Origin: Flavobacterium silvaticum
GTDB lineage: Bacteria > Bacteroidota > Bacteroidia > Flavobacteriales > Flavobacteriaceae
Assembly: GCF_012911565.1 (NCBI RefSeq)
Contig: NZ_JAAMPU010000107.1
Coordinates: forward strand, 434,001 to 498,000
Length of the DNA stretch: 64,000 nucleotides
Reading direction: 5' to 3'
How positions within the stretch are numbered: the stretch's first letter is position 1; each line of letters begins with the position of its first letter. Under the pieces are notes generated by a model. It saw only the letters and a program-made list of their open reading frames with translations, was not told the DNA's origin and did no database searches. This document shows positions 8,365-16,931 of the stretch, piece by piece. Both the position numbers and the translations under genes were made by a program.

Positions 8365-9189
8365 ATGCAGCAGGAAGGCACAAATACAGGTTTTCGGTAC
8401 AGGCTTCACACCATAATCTACGAAGCCGATACACGGGCCGGCAAACTGTTCGATTTGATTTTGCTGGCACTGATTGTATTGAGTATCGTGGCCGTGATGC
8501 TTGAAAGTGTCGTCCCGATCAAGTATCGATACGGAAAGGAACTGCAAATTGCGGAATGGATCATTACCGCTTTTTTTACCCTTGAATATTTTGGCAGGCT
8601 GATCTCTGTAAAAAAACCGGTGGTCTATGCGCTGAGTCTTTACGGTATCATCGATTTACTGTCGGTGCTTCCGGGATATATTGACCTGATTTATCCGGGG
8701 GCGCATTTTTTGGTGGCATTGCGAGCTGTACGTTTACTTCGGATTTTCCGTATACTGAAACTCGTGCATTTCGTCGGAGCCGGAAATCAATTGGTGGAAG
8801 CGCTTAAGAAAAGCCGGAATAAAATTGCTGTTTTCCTTTATTCGGTCATTGTATTGTGCATTATCCTTGGAACCATAATGTATATTGTCGAAGGCCCGGA
8901 AAGCGGATTTACGAGCATTCCGATGAGTGTTTACTGGACAATCGTCACGCTTACGACCGTCGGTTTTGGGGACATTACGCCCGTCACTCCTTTGGGTCAG
9001 TTCATTTCAACCATCATTATGATTTTGGGTTATGGAATCATTGCCGTTCCTACCGGTCTTATAAGTGCGCAGCTGATAAAGAACGAACCTACAAGCCTCA
9101 ACACACAACGCTGTCGCAACTGCAACGCCGACCATCATCGCGATGATGCCATATATTGCTACAATTGCGGATATAAGCTGAATTTATGA
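8365..9189 (+). CDS. Voltage-gated-type K+ channel with C-terminal zinc ribbon
   Basis: 274 residues. It has six predicted membrane segments. S4 carries regularly spaced arginines (LRAVRLLRIFRILKLV), and the pore loop has the potassium selectivity filter TTVGFGD at about residue 197. After S6 comes a cytoplasmic tail with two CxxC pairs (CRNCNA near 249 and CYNCGY near 264), a zinc-ribbon pattern. It would pass K+ across the inner membrane. It lies between the exonuclease gene and miaA and overlaps miaA by 4 bases, so they are likely in one operon. Confidence 0.9.
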   Translation: MQQEGTNTGFRYRLHTIIYEADTRAGKLFDLILLALIVLSIVAVMLESVVPIKYRYGKELQIAEWIITAFFTLEYFGRLISVKKPVVYALSLYGIIDLLSVLPGYIDLIYPGAHFLVALRAVRLLRIFRILKLVHFVGAGNQLVEALKKSRNKIAVFLYSVIVLCIILGTIMYIVEGPESGFTSIPMSVYWTIVTLTTVGFGDITPVTPLGQFISTIIMILGYGIIAVPTGLISAQLIKNEPTSLNTQRCRNCNADHHRDDAIYCYNCGYKLNL

Positions 9190-10094
9190 GTGATAAAAAA
9201 TACCTCATAACCATCGTAGGCCCTACCGCAATTGGGAAAACCGCGCTTAGCATCAGACTGGCACATGAGTTTGATTGCGAAATACTGTCGTGTGATTCGC
9301 GTCAGTTTTATAAGGAAATGACAATTGGCACTGCGGTTCCCGATGCGGAAGAACTGGCAGCGGCAACACATCATTTCATCCACAACAAATCAATTACAGA
9401 CGAATACTCGGTTGGGGATTTTGAAAAGGAAGCAATTGCCCTACTTGACCATTTATTTACAAAACGCAATGTCGCCATCATGGTCGGCGGTTCCGGATTA
9501 TATGTGGATGCGGTACTCAAAGGTTTCGATGAATTTCCGGAGATAGATAAAGTTATAAGAGAAGAAATAACGAAACAATTCGAGCAACACGGAATTTCAT
9601 GGCTGCAGAATGAAGTCGGGAGCAAAGATCCGGAGTATTATCAATCGGTCGACAGGCAGAATCCGCAGCGTTTGATGCGCGCACTCGAAGTCTGCATCGG
9701 AACCGGCCTTCCCTATTCTTCTTTCCGCAACCGCAAAAAAAACACCCGGAATTTCGAATCGATTGTCATTGGCCTTGACACCAATCGGGATGTTTTATAT
9801 GACAGAATCAATTCCCGTGTAGACATTATGATGCGTGAAGGCTTGCTGGCCGAAGCCGAATCGATGCTTCCGTACCGAAATTACAATGCATTACAGACAG
9901 TAGGTTATAGAGAACTTTTTGATTATTTCGACGGAAAAACGTCACTTGAAACTGCCATAGAAGAAATCAAAAAAAATACGCGACGCTTTGCCAAACGCCA
10001 GTTGACGTGGTTTCGCAAAAATCCGGATGTGAATTGGTTCGATATCGGACTTGATGAAGAAATTGTAAAATTCATACTACAAACAATTTCCTAA
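9186..10094 (+). CDS. miaA: tRNA dimethylallyltransferase MiaA
   Basis: 302 residues. It transfers a dimethylallyl group to A37 of tRNAs that read codons starting with U. Visible motifs are the P-loop GPTAIGKTAL, the catalytic region SCDSRQFYKEMTIGTA, MVGGSGLYVDAV, and the C-terminal KKNTRRFAKRQLTWFR tRNA-binding stretch. The ATG at 9186 overlaps the stop of the channel gene (ATGA), implying coupling. Confidence 0.96.
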   Translation: MSDKKYLITIVGPTAIGKTALSIRLAHEFDCEILSCDSRQFYKEMTIGTAVPDAEELAAATHHFIHNKSITDEYSVGDFEKEAIALLDHLFTKRNVAIMVGGSGLYVDAVLKGFDEFPEIDKVIREEITKQFEQHGISWLQNEVGSKDPEYYQSVDRQNPQRLMRALEVCIGTGLPYSSFRNRKKNTRNFESIVIGLDTNRDVLYDRINSRVDIMMREGLLAEAESMLPYRNYNALQTVGYRELFDYFDGKTSLETAIEEIKKNTRRFAKRQLTWFRKNPDVNWFDIGLDEEIVKFILQTIS

Positions 10095-10138
10095 CACAAC
10101 CTTTTTTCTTTTCTGCGTCATTAGTAAAACCAAAACCA

Positions 10139-10792
10139 ATGAATAGATATATTTCGGCTCTACTCCTTTTGGGCCTTGTATCATGCCAGGATCGATATGA
10201 TGCAGAAAAACGTATTCTTCTGGATTTACACGTAACGGATCAGCAGGGAAATTCATTAGCCGGAAAGCATATGGAAATTTTTGCCGATGATGGCAGCGAT
10301 TACTATATAGGCGGCGACAGCGACCTCATTACGTACGGAAATACAGATAGCAACGGAAATATACGATTGGTGTTTCCGGTTCGGGAAAACTACGCTTCGG
10401 TCTATGCGCTGAATTTTGAAGGAGATGATGAATTCGAGCAAACATCCTATACGTTAATCAAGGAAAGCGATTGTGTTGACTATAAAGTTCCCGTTTCAGC
10501 ACTGACGCTTTTACGTGCTGAAGAAACGGTAACACTCTCTATCGAATCGGTACCTGTTTCAAACCAGCAGCTGTTTTGGCTGACTATAGAAGGGCCTCAT
10601 AGTGGCAACATAGCGTATAGTATGCCTGAATCCGACTTCGATTCCAATTCGTATTACTATTCCGATTTTCAGGTCGCCAAAAACAGTTCTATCCTTATCA
10701 AATACATTACAAATTTGAACGGAGCGCTTACAAGGCATGAACAAACGGTTGAAATAGGAACCGAAGATGTGCAATACGTCCTTAATTATTAG
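10139..10792 (+). CDS. Lipoprotein of unknown function, first paralogue (LipA-1 in this annotation)
   Basis: 217 residues. A lipobox (GLVSC, Cys about residue 16) follows a short signal. The body looks all-beta and starts with a carboxypeptidase-regulatory/Ig-like pattern (DLHVTDQQGNSLAGK, then DSNGNIRLVFPV). Its C-terminus ends DVQYVLNY. It is clearly related to the protein at 12270-12899: both share G(I/N)TD.NGN followed by LVFP, a VTL-containing strand after a charged segment, a KNS/KNSN strand and the NLNY/NLDY end. A beta-barrel protein is encoded four bases downstream. Function unknown; surface or periplasmic location is inferred. Confidence 0.8.
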   Translation: MNRYISALLLLGLVSCQDRYDAEKRILLDLHVTDQQGNSLAGKHMEIFADDGSDYYIGGDSDLITYGNTDSNGNIRLVFPVRENYASVYALNFEGDDEFEQTSYTLIKESDCVDYKVPVSALTLLRAEETVTLSIESVPVSNQQLFWLTIEGPHSGNIAYSMPESDFDSNSYYYSDFQVAKNSSILIKYITNLNGALTRHEQTVEIGTEDVQYVLNY

Positions 10793-10796
10793 CCTT

Positions 10797-11468
10797 ATGA
10801 AAAAGATAACTACACTTTTAGCGGTTCTGTTTTTTATATCGGCTTTTGGTCAGGAAAAAAAAGAAAAAGCGTGGAAAAAAGATATTCATGCAGATCCATT
10901 ATTGCGCGCATATGTTTTTTACCCATTGGCCACGGGAAATAATACATTGGCAAAAGCACACCGTGAAAATCCGGGTATTGGAATCAATATGAGCTTTGTA
11001 AGTATTTACAATTTTCATATTGGCGCCGGTTATCATTATACTCAATATCTTGTAACGGATAGAGCGCTTGCAGGGAATTTCCGGCATTCCAATTATTGGG
11101 GATTGTATCCTTTTGTTTCTTATGAGCTGCCTGTGCATAAGTACGCTTCGATTTGGCCCGAAGCTGGATTGGGCTATGCCAAGATTAAACAGACGTATTC
11201 AGGTGAGCGTGTCAGTAATCAGGAAGGTGCTGAATTTAGACTAAGTTTATTTGCCGATTACCGATTTTCCAGATACTTCTCAATTTACACCGGAGCCAAT
11301 TACATCTACAGTAAGATGAGAATTGCCGCCAATCCGGAGATACGTGACTTCTACGGCTCTTTGAGTCAGTTACAATTCTGCCTGGGTTTTCAGTTTGAAG
11401 GACGACCGAATCATCCCAAAGAAGATTGGCAGGACAACAAAACGGATTCCAACATACAGAATCCATAA
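10797..11468 (+). CDS. Outer-membrane beta-barrel protein, first paralogue
   Basis: 223 residues with a cleavable signal (AVLFFISAFGQ). Alternating hydrophobic/aromatic strands such as FVSIYNFHIGAGYHY and the final strand LQFCLGFQFEG indicate a small 8-10-stranded outer-membrane barrel. A charged tail of about 20 residues follows the last strand. The ATG at 10797 fits the signal peptide best. It is paralogous to the protein at 12901-13509 (shared RAYVFYPLATGNN versus RANLAFPLAVGDN, and FVSIY versus FVSVY). It is four bases behind its lipoprotein partner, so a two-component envelope complex is plausible but unproven. Confidence 0.8.
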   Translation: MKKITTLLAVLFFISAFGQEKKEKAWKKDIHADPLLRAYVFYPLATGNNTLAKAHRENPGIGINMSFVSIYNFHIGAGYHYTQYLVTDRALAGNFRHSNYWGLYPFVSYELPVHKYASIWPEAGLGYAKIKQTYSGERVSNQEGAEFRLSLFADYRFSRYFSIYTGANYIYSKMRIAANPEIRDFYGSLSQLQFCLGFQFEGRPNHPKEDWQDNKTDSNIQNP

Positions 11469-11511
11469 AAGAACGGTCAATAAAGTATCTTGCCCGACAA
11501 AAATTCAAATT

Positions 11512-12249
11512 ATGCCTATCTCAGCGGAATTCACATCTGTTTTAGAAACCCAACACACCATAAACTTCACCGAATGTTATCCGAACGGTTTTTTACGATA
11601 TACCGATTTGTGCAACATTCTTCAGCTTGCCGCCGGTGAACATGCCGAAATGGGCGGCATCAGTTTTTCTGACATGCAGGAATTCGACCAGGCTTGGGTC
11701 ATGAGCCGTATGCGGATTGAGATTGACCGATTGCCACGCTGGAAAGACAAAGTGGTCGTAAAAACATGGATCGTCAACCTTGAAAATTCGCGATCGGTTC
11801 GGGCACTTGAGTTGTATTGCAATGATAAGAAATTTGTTGGGTGCGAAACATTCTGGGCGGTTTTCAATACAAAATCGCGTCGGCCGGAAGCGTTGGCTCT
11901 GCCTCATGAACACTTTGAGAAATTCAATGACAGGTTTTCAACCGAAGAACGGGTCAGGCGTATTGAGCTTCCTGTCGATATGAATTCCGTAGGAACGAAA
12001 AAAGTGGTCATGTCTGACATCGACATCGTCAACCATGTAAATAATGTAAAATACCTGGAATGGTGCCTTGACATGGAACCTTCGGAAATCGTTTTATCGG
12101 GAAAAATCAAGGCTTTGGACATGAATTTCATGAGTGAGGTTTTGATTGAGGAGGATGTTGAAATCAATAGATCTGAATCTGAAAGAAAAATAACAGGCTG
12201 CATTTTACGCAACCAAAAACCGTGTTTTGCCGTCGAGATTCAAATTTAA
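11512..12249 (+). CDS. Acyl-ACP thioesterase (FatA/FatB type)
   Basis: 245 residues forming two hotdog domains. The enzyme releases fatty acids from acyl-carrier protein. The second domain carries the family's Asp-Asn-His motif in DIDIVNHVNNVKYLEW at about residues 170-186. The first domain has FTECYPNGFLRYTDLCNI. The ATG at 11512 gives a normal N-terminus. It stands between the two lipoprotein/barrel gene pairs on the same strand, 43 bases after the first and 20 before the second. It has no evident functional link with them. Confidence 0.88.
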   Translation: MPISAEFTSVLETQHTINFTECYPNGFLRYTDLCNILQLAAGEHAEMGGISFSDMQEFDQAWVMSRMRIEIDRLPRWKDKVVVKTWIVNLENSRSVRALELYCNDKKFVGCETFWAVFNTKSRRPEALALPHEHFEKFNDRFSTEERVRRIELPVDMNSVGTKKVVMSDIDIVNHVNNVKYLEWCLDMEPSEIVLSGKIKALDMNFMSEVLIEEDVEINRSESERKITGCILRNQKPCFAVEIQI

Positions 12250-12269
12250 TCTTAATAAATTAATACGAC

Positions 12270-12899
12270 ATGAAACACATCCTTTTTATCCTGACTGTTT
12301 TGTTTCTTTCCTCATGTACCAGTGATTCTGTCAGTGCTGAATTACTGATAGTTCAATTACATCTGGTCAATTCTGATGCAAGCGCGGCCAGCGGAATAAA
12401 TGTTAGTGTCAGTTCTTCAGACGGATCTTACGAAGACGCTCTTGTACACGGAATCACCGATGAAAACGGCAACGTACAATTGGTATTCCCTGAATTGGAA
12501 GACAAGGAATATGCTGTTTCATTCCTTGAAAATGAGGTCTATCTGGAGCATCAGATAACAGGTCTGCAGCACGGCGATTTTTCTAATTATACCTTTTCGC
12601 CTGAAAATTATGTTCTGTATAAAAAGGCTGAATCGGTAACATTACAAATCATACCCCATAGCATTTCCGAAGCTTCGATACTTTCCGTTTGGGTTATTGG
12701 AGACGTTATCCCGGAATCTGTAGACTGGCACCCGGAACCAAGTATTACGGATGACTATTACTTCCGGACGCGCTACACGGTTTTAAAAAACAGCAATGTC
12801 ACCGTGCATTATCTGATACAAAACTTAGGAACAATACAGGAATTGACCGTCAATGTGTCTATTCCCGATTCTGATATAACCTACAATCTGGACTATTGA
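12270..12899 (+). CDS. Lipoprotein of unknown function, second paralogue
   Basis: 209 residues. Signal and lipobox end at LFLSSC (Cys about residue 16). Like the first paralogue it opens with a beta strand pattern (LLIVQLHLVNSDASAA), carries GITDENGNVQLVFP, later ESVTLQIIP, and ends DITYNLDY. The overall order of these segments is the same in both, and the proteins are only moderately similar, so the duplication is not recent. It is followed after one base by its barrel partner. Function unknown. Confidence 0.8.
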   Translation: MKHILFILTVLFLSSCTSDSVSAELLIVQLHLVNSDASAASGINVSVSSSDGSYEDALVHGITDENGNVQLVFPELEDKEYAVSFLENEVYLEHQITGLQHGDFSNYTFSPENYVLYKKAESVTLQIIPHSISEASILSVWVIGDVIPESVDWHPEPSITDDYYFRTRYTVLKNSNVTVHYLIQNLGTIQELTVNVSIPDSDITYNLDY

Positions 12900-12900
12900 T

Positions 12901-13509
12901 ATGAGACATTTATGTTCTGCTATGCTCTTGATTGTGGCCTTTGCAAGTCATGCACAAGATGAAAAAATACACTTCAGGCCTATATTTCGGGCGAATCTTG
13001 CTTTCCCATTAGCTGTTGGCGACAACTATATCAATCGGGAAAACAATGACGGAGGCGGCGGGTTTGTATCAGTTTATTTGCTCGAGTATCGCAAATTCCA
13101 GCTTGGATTGGGAATCGGAGGGATAAATTTTACCGGAAAGCAACGATATGACGGTTCGGAAAAAAGCAATACGTATATGTCTGGCGGCCCTATGTTGCGT
13201 TATGAAATACCCATTTCCAAACGCATTAAAGTTTACCCTGAAGTTTCAGCGGGTATAGGACTTATTTTCAATGACTGGGAAGAGCCTGGCGCAAGCGATA
13301 TCAAAGGCGGGTTCTTGCTTTCATATGGCTTTGGAAGAAAATTTTCCCTCATAGCCGGAAGCGCATATCAGTATGGCAAAATAAGCGTCGAAACCCGCAG
13401 TGACGTCAAAAATTATTACAGTGACTTCAGGGATTTCCAATTTTATTTCGGAGTACAGATCGATTTCAAACCCCGCACAAAAACTTCAGGAAATGAAAGC
13501 AAAAACTAA
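12901..13509 (+). CDS. Outer-membrane beta-barrel protein, second paralogue
   Basis: 202 residues with signal peptide (LIVAFASHAQ). Amphipathic beta strands run to a C-terminal FQFYFGVQIDF strand, typical of an outer-membrane barrel. It aligns with the protein at 10797-11468 at both ends (DVKNYYSDFRDFQFYFG against EIRDFYGSLSQLQFCLG). It starts one base after the stop of its lipoprotein partner, and its 3' end overlaps the next lipoprotein ORF by 17 bases. Confidence 0.8.
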   Translation: MRHLCSAMLLIVAFASHAQDEKIHFRPIFRANLAFPLAVGDNYINRENNDGGGGFVSVYLLEYRKFQLGLGIGGINFTGKQRYDGSEKSNTYMSGGPMLRYEIPISKRIKVYPEVSAGIGLIFNDWEEPGASDIKGGFLLSYGFGRKFSLIAGSAYQYGKISVETRSDVKNYYSDFRDFQFYFGVQIDFKPRTKTSGNESKN

Positions 13510-13909
13510 TCTTTTGAAACGGGTAGCATTATTTGTTTGCGCTGGAGCGGCATTATTGCTTATGGCATTTACCTGCGATGATGATTTGGACAGGAACTAT
13601 GTTTTTTACAATCATTCCGGTGAAATGCTCTATCTGTACGAGAATTATGCGACCGATTCCATCATGCCTGCCGATTTAACGACAGAACCTGGCAGAACCG
13701 TTTCAATTGACGAATTACAGGAAGAACATTTCGCTGATATAAATTTCTCCGACGGCAAAAAACTGGATCTTCTTATCTTTAAAAAATCGACTGTCGATTT
13801 ATACGGATGGCCGACTATAAGGGAACAGAATATTTACGACAAGCGTTTCTTCATTAGCCTCGACAGCCTTACGCAATTGGATTACAAGGTTAAATATTAC
13901 GGAGATTGA
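13493..13909 (+). CDS. Small putative lipoprotein of unknown function
   Basis: 138 residues. A hydrophobic N-terminus ends at LLMAFTC. The cysteine is followed by three acidic residues (CDDDLD), which resembles the acidic lipoprotein export signal that sends Bacteroidetes lipoproteins to the cell surface. The rest has no recognised domain. The ATG at 13493 lies inside the 3' end of the preceding barrel gene, so the three genes are probably translated from one mRNA. A strong bidirectional terminator follows. Confidence 0.7.
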   Translation: MKAKTNLLKRVALFVCAGAALLLMAFTCDDDLDRNYVFYNHSGEMLYLYENYATDSIMPADLTTEPGRTVSIDELQEEHFADINFSDGKKLDLLIFKKSTVDLYGWPTIREQNIYDKRFFISLDSLTQLDYKVKYYGD

Positions 13910-13929
13910 AAACTTTGAAAAGTCAATCC

Positions 13930-13963
13930 AAAAAAAATCCCCGACTCATGATCGGGGATTTTT
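13930..13963. terminator. Bidirectional intrinsic terminator
   Basis: The stem ATCCCCGA/TCGGGGAT (13937-13944 with 13952-13959) has a 7-base loop. It is flanked by an A run on the left and a T run on the right, so it can end both the plus-strand lipoprotein operon and the minus-strand response-regulator operon. Confidence 0.85.
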
Positions 13964-13964
13964 A

Positions 13965-14681
13965 TTATTTCTCTGTTTTATTCTTGACGACCAATCGGAA
14001 ACCTTCGCCGTGGATGTTCAGGATTTCAACATCTTCGTCCGGCTTGAGGTATTTTCTAAGCTTCGCGATGTAAACGTCCATGCTTCGTGACGTGAAGTAA
14101 TTATCGTCTCTCCAGATTTTTGTCAGGGCTAATTCCCTTGGCATCAAATCGTTTTCGTGAAGCACAAGCATTTTTAAAAGTTCATTCTCCTTAGGAGACA
14201 ATTTGATCGGCTCTTCGTTCTTGAACGTCAGGAAACGCAATTTTGAGTTTAGGTGGAAATTACCTATCTGGAACTCGAAACGCACGTGATCGTTCTTGAC
14301 ATCGGCAGATTTGCGTTGGATGATGGCCTTGATTTTCATCAGCAATACTTCTGAATCGAACGGTTTGTTCAGGTAATCGTCTGCTCCAACTTTGTAGCCT
14401 TTGAGCACGTCTTCCTTCATGGATTTGGCCGTAAGGAAAATAATCGGCACATCTTTATTCTTTTCACGGATTTCCTTAGCCAGCGTGTAACCGTCTTTAT
14501 ACGGCATCATCACGTCAAGGATGCAAAGGTCGTAGGTATCTTTTTTAAACTTTTCGAAGCCCTCCATTCCGTTTTTGGCAAGCGTCACGTCAAAATCATT
14601 GAGTGTAAGATAGTCTTTGAGGATGGCGCCAAAATTCTGATCGTCTTCGACCAGGAGGATCTTCTTATTTTCGGTTTCCAT
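13965..14681 (-). CDS. OmpR-family response regulator (RprY-like)
   Basis: 238 residues: a receiver domain (1-120) with the acidic pocket VEDD, the phospho-acceptor Asp in CILDVMMP, and Lys in NKPF. A winged-helix DNA-binding domain (about 140-235) has KLSPKENELLKMLV and MDVYIAKLRKYL. It is downstream of its cognate histidine kinase by nine bases. The pair resembles RprX/RprY of Bacteroides. Target genes are unknown. Confidence 0.93.
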   Translation of the reverse strand: METENKKILLVEDDQNFGAILKDYLTLNDFDVTLAKNGMEGFEKFKKDTYDLCILDVMMPYKDGYTLAKEIREKNKDVPIIFLTAKSMKEDVLKGYKVGADDYLNKPFDSEVLLMKIKAIIQRKSADVKNDHVRFEFQIGNFHLNSKLRFLTFKNEEPIKLSPKENELLKMLVLHENDLMPRELALTKIWRDDNYFTSRSMDVYIAKLRKYLKPDEDVEILNIHGEGFRLVVKNKTEK

Positions 14682-14690
14682 AGTTTTAGC

Positions 14691-16274
14691 TTAATTGATT
14701 AATGGTAGTTTTATGATGAAGGTACTTCCCTTTCCCTTTTCACTTTCAACAAATATTTGGCCGTTGTGATCGTCTACGATCCGTTTGACATAAGCCAGGC
14801 CGAGCCCATGTCCTTTTACATTATGTATGTCTCCCGTGTGTTCGCGGTAGAATTTCTCGAATATTTTTTTCTGCGTCGCTTTACTCATCCCAATTCCGTT
14901 GTCCTTTACTTTTACAATTACGAAATCTTTGACGTTTTCGGTTGTAACCAGAATTTCAGGAATGCCCGGCGTATATTTTACAGCGTTCTCCAAGATGTTC
15001 ACGATAACGTTCGTAAAGTGTACATCGTTGAGCAAGACCGTTGACCTGACTGCTTTTAAATCTGCATCGATACTACCTTGCCTGTCTTCGACAATAAGAC
15101 TGACATGTTCTATCGCTTCCTCGATTATTTCGTTCAGGTCGGTTGATTCCTTAGCAATGTCAAGCTCTTTTTTCTCGAGTTTTGAAATCCTGAGGACATT
15201 TTCGACCTGGGCGTGCATCCGTTTATTTTCATCGCGTATCATTTGCAGATAGCGTTTCACCATTTCCTGGTTCTCAATGACCTTAGGATTCTTGATGGCA
15301 TCTAGTGCAAGGTTGATGGTTGCAATAGGCGTCTTGAATTCATGTGTCATATTGTTGATGAAGTCGGTTTTGATCTCCGATATCTGACGCTGCTTGATCA
15401 ACTGGTTCAATGCACTTGAATAGGCAATGATGATGATGAGTGTAAATACGATTGACAAAATTGTGATTCCGATAAGTTCCGAAAACAGGAACTTCTTCTT
15501 TTGAGGGAAACTGGCGAGTAACTGATACTTGTAATTCCCGTCTTCATCACTGAAAATCGGAATGGAATACGTGTCCTTTTTATCAAATACGAAATTCTCA
15601 GATTTGACTTTTGTTGCCAATCCATTGCCGTAAACACCGAATTCAAAAGGTGTCTTTACACCAAATTGTTCGAGTTCGCGCTTAAGCAAATGATTGAGGC
15701 TATCGGCTGGGATACGCTGTTCAATGGGTTGCAGTTTTGAGAGATCCTTATACATCTGGACAAACTGCAATTCATTGAATTCATCCAAAGGGCCGGATTT
15801 CTCTATTTTGATATCCGGATTTATCTGACGTCTTACAGAACCGTCATCTACCTTTCGCCCGTTGTAAATCTCAGTGGTACGTTTACCAGAGAAACTTTGC
15901 AATTTCACACTATCGGGTAATTTATCAAAGAACGATGGGGTAATCTTGTAATCTTCGGCAAAAATATTATTGGAATAAATTATGGTCTCGTTTGTGCGCC
16001 TATCTCTCTGGAAATAATACGTTTCGAGGAAATCTTTGTTCCCCGGCATTTTTCCGGTACTGTCATAAACATGTTTGGCCTGACCAACGAATGCGTTGTA
16101 TTCCTTCTTTTCAAGCTGTTCGGCAACATTACTCATTACCTGCTTCACGTGGAAGCGAAACTGCTCGTCGTTATTTTTGAACGAGGTATTGAACCAGTAG
16201 ACCTGAACGAGTATTATCCCTATGAGAGACAGGCTCATAAGCCCCACCAGCACCCGAAAGAACAACTTATTCAT
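14691..16274 (-). CDS. Membrane sensor histidine kinase (RprX-like)
   Basis: 527 residues. TM1 lies at about 7-28 and TM2 at about 265-290, with a periplasmic sensing domain of about 235 residues between them and no recognised PAS or CACHE motif. The dimerisation/phospho-acceptor helix has MTHEFKTPIATI with His near residue 312. The ATPase domain has the N box NVIVNILENAVKYT, G1 DNGIGM and G2 GHGLGLAYVK. It phosphorylates the response regulator encoded directly downstream. A TAAATTTG element lies six bases upstream of the ATG. Confidence 0.93.
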   Translation of the reverse strand: MNKLFFRVLVGLMSLSLIGIILVQVYWFNTSFKNNDEQFRFHVKQVMSNVAEQLEKKEYNAFVGQAKHVYDSTGKMPGNKDFLETYYFQRDRRTNETIIYSNNIFAEDYKITPSFFDKLPDSVKLQSFSGKRTTEIYNGRKVDDGSVRRQINPDIKIEKSGPLDEFNELQFVQMYKDLSKLQPIEQRIPADSLNHLLKRELEQFGVKTPFEFGVYGNGLATKVKSENFVFDKKDTYSIPIFSDEDGNYKYQLLASFPQKKKFLFSELIGITILSIVFTLIIIIAYSSALNQLIKQRQISEIKTDFINNMTHEFKTPIATINLALDAIKNPKVIENQEMVKRYLQMIRDENKRMHAQVENVLRISKLEKKELDIAKESTDLNEIIEEAIEHVSLIVEDRQGSIDADLKAVRSTVLLNDVHFTNVIVNILENAVKYTPGIPEILVTTENVKDFVIVKVKDNGIGMSKATQKKIFEKFYREHTGDIHNVKGHGLGLAYVKRIVDDHNGQIFVESEKGKGSTFIIKLPLIN

Positions 16275-16280
16275 TATTCA

Positions 16281-16288
16281 CAAATTTA
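16281..16288 (-). promoter_or_regulatory. -7 element (TAAATTTG) for the two-component operon
   Basis: An exact TAnnTTTG on the minus strand. Only six bases separate it from the ATG at 16274, so the transcript could be leaderless. No clear -33 TTG is seen. Confidence 0.4.
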
Positions 16289-16346
16289 ACATTTTAACAT
16301 TTAGTCATTTAAAGCATTAACCAAACATTAACAGAGTACTGATTTA

Positions 16347-16931
16347 TTAAAGATTTTTCAGTGATTTTAAGATTTCGTCGAATTGCGTGCGTGTCTTTTC
16401 CAAATCTTCATTTAAAATGACATAATCGCTTAGGGCAGCTTTCCTGTCATCGTCCCATTGATTTTTCATTCGTGCCAGGACAGATTCACGCGTAATCGAA
16501 TCGCGTTTCATTACTCTTTGGATTTTGCTTTCGACAGATGCAGTAACCGTAATGATGGCATCACAATCTTTGTAAGAACCGCTTTCAAAAAGAATTGCCG
16601 CTTCACGCACAACTATAGGATACTGTTCGTGCTGACTAAGCCACTTGGCGAAATCCTGACGAACCGCCGGATGAATGATGCCGTTAAGTTGTTCCAGTTT
16701 TTCAGGCGAATTAAAAACTATGGCCGCGAGTTTTTTCCGGTCAAGTGAAGTGCCGGAAATGACCGATGCGCCAAAAGAATGTTCGATGCGGCTTAAAATA
16801 TCAGGTCGCCGTGTGACTTCTTTAGCCTTTTCATCGGCATAATAAACCGGGATATCGTTTTCTTCAAAGTACAGCGCCACGGTTGATTTTCCGCTGCCGA
16901 TTCCACCTGTCAACCCTATAATCTTTGTCAT
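16347..16931 (-). CDS. coaE: Dephospho-CoA kinase
   Basis: 194 residues. It phosphorylates the 3'-OH of dephospho-CoA, the last step of coenzyme A synthesis. The P-loop is GLTGGIGSGKST at residues 6-17. DIPVYYADEKAKEVT and the lid region REAAILFESG are family motifs. Its ATG overlaps the stop of the glycosyltransferase gene upstream by four bases, so the two share an operon. coaBC, an earlier CoA enzyme, is found 8 kb away. Confidence 0.94.
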   Translation of the reverse strand: MTKIIGLTGGIGSGKSTVALYFEENDIPVYYADEKAKEVTRRPDILSRIEHSFGASVISGTSLDRKKLAAIVFNSPEKLEQLNGIIHPAVRQDFAKWLSQHEQYPIVVREAAILFESGSYKDCDAIITVTASVESKIQRVMKRDSITRESVLARMKNQWDDDRKAALSDYVILNEDLEKTRTQFDEILKSLKNL

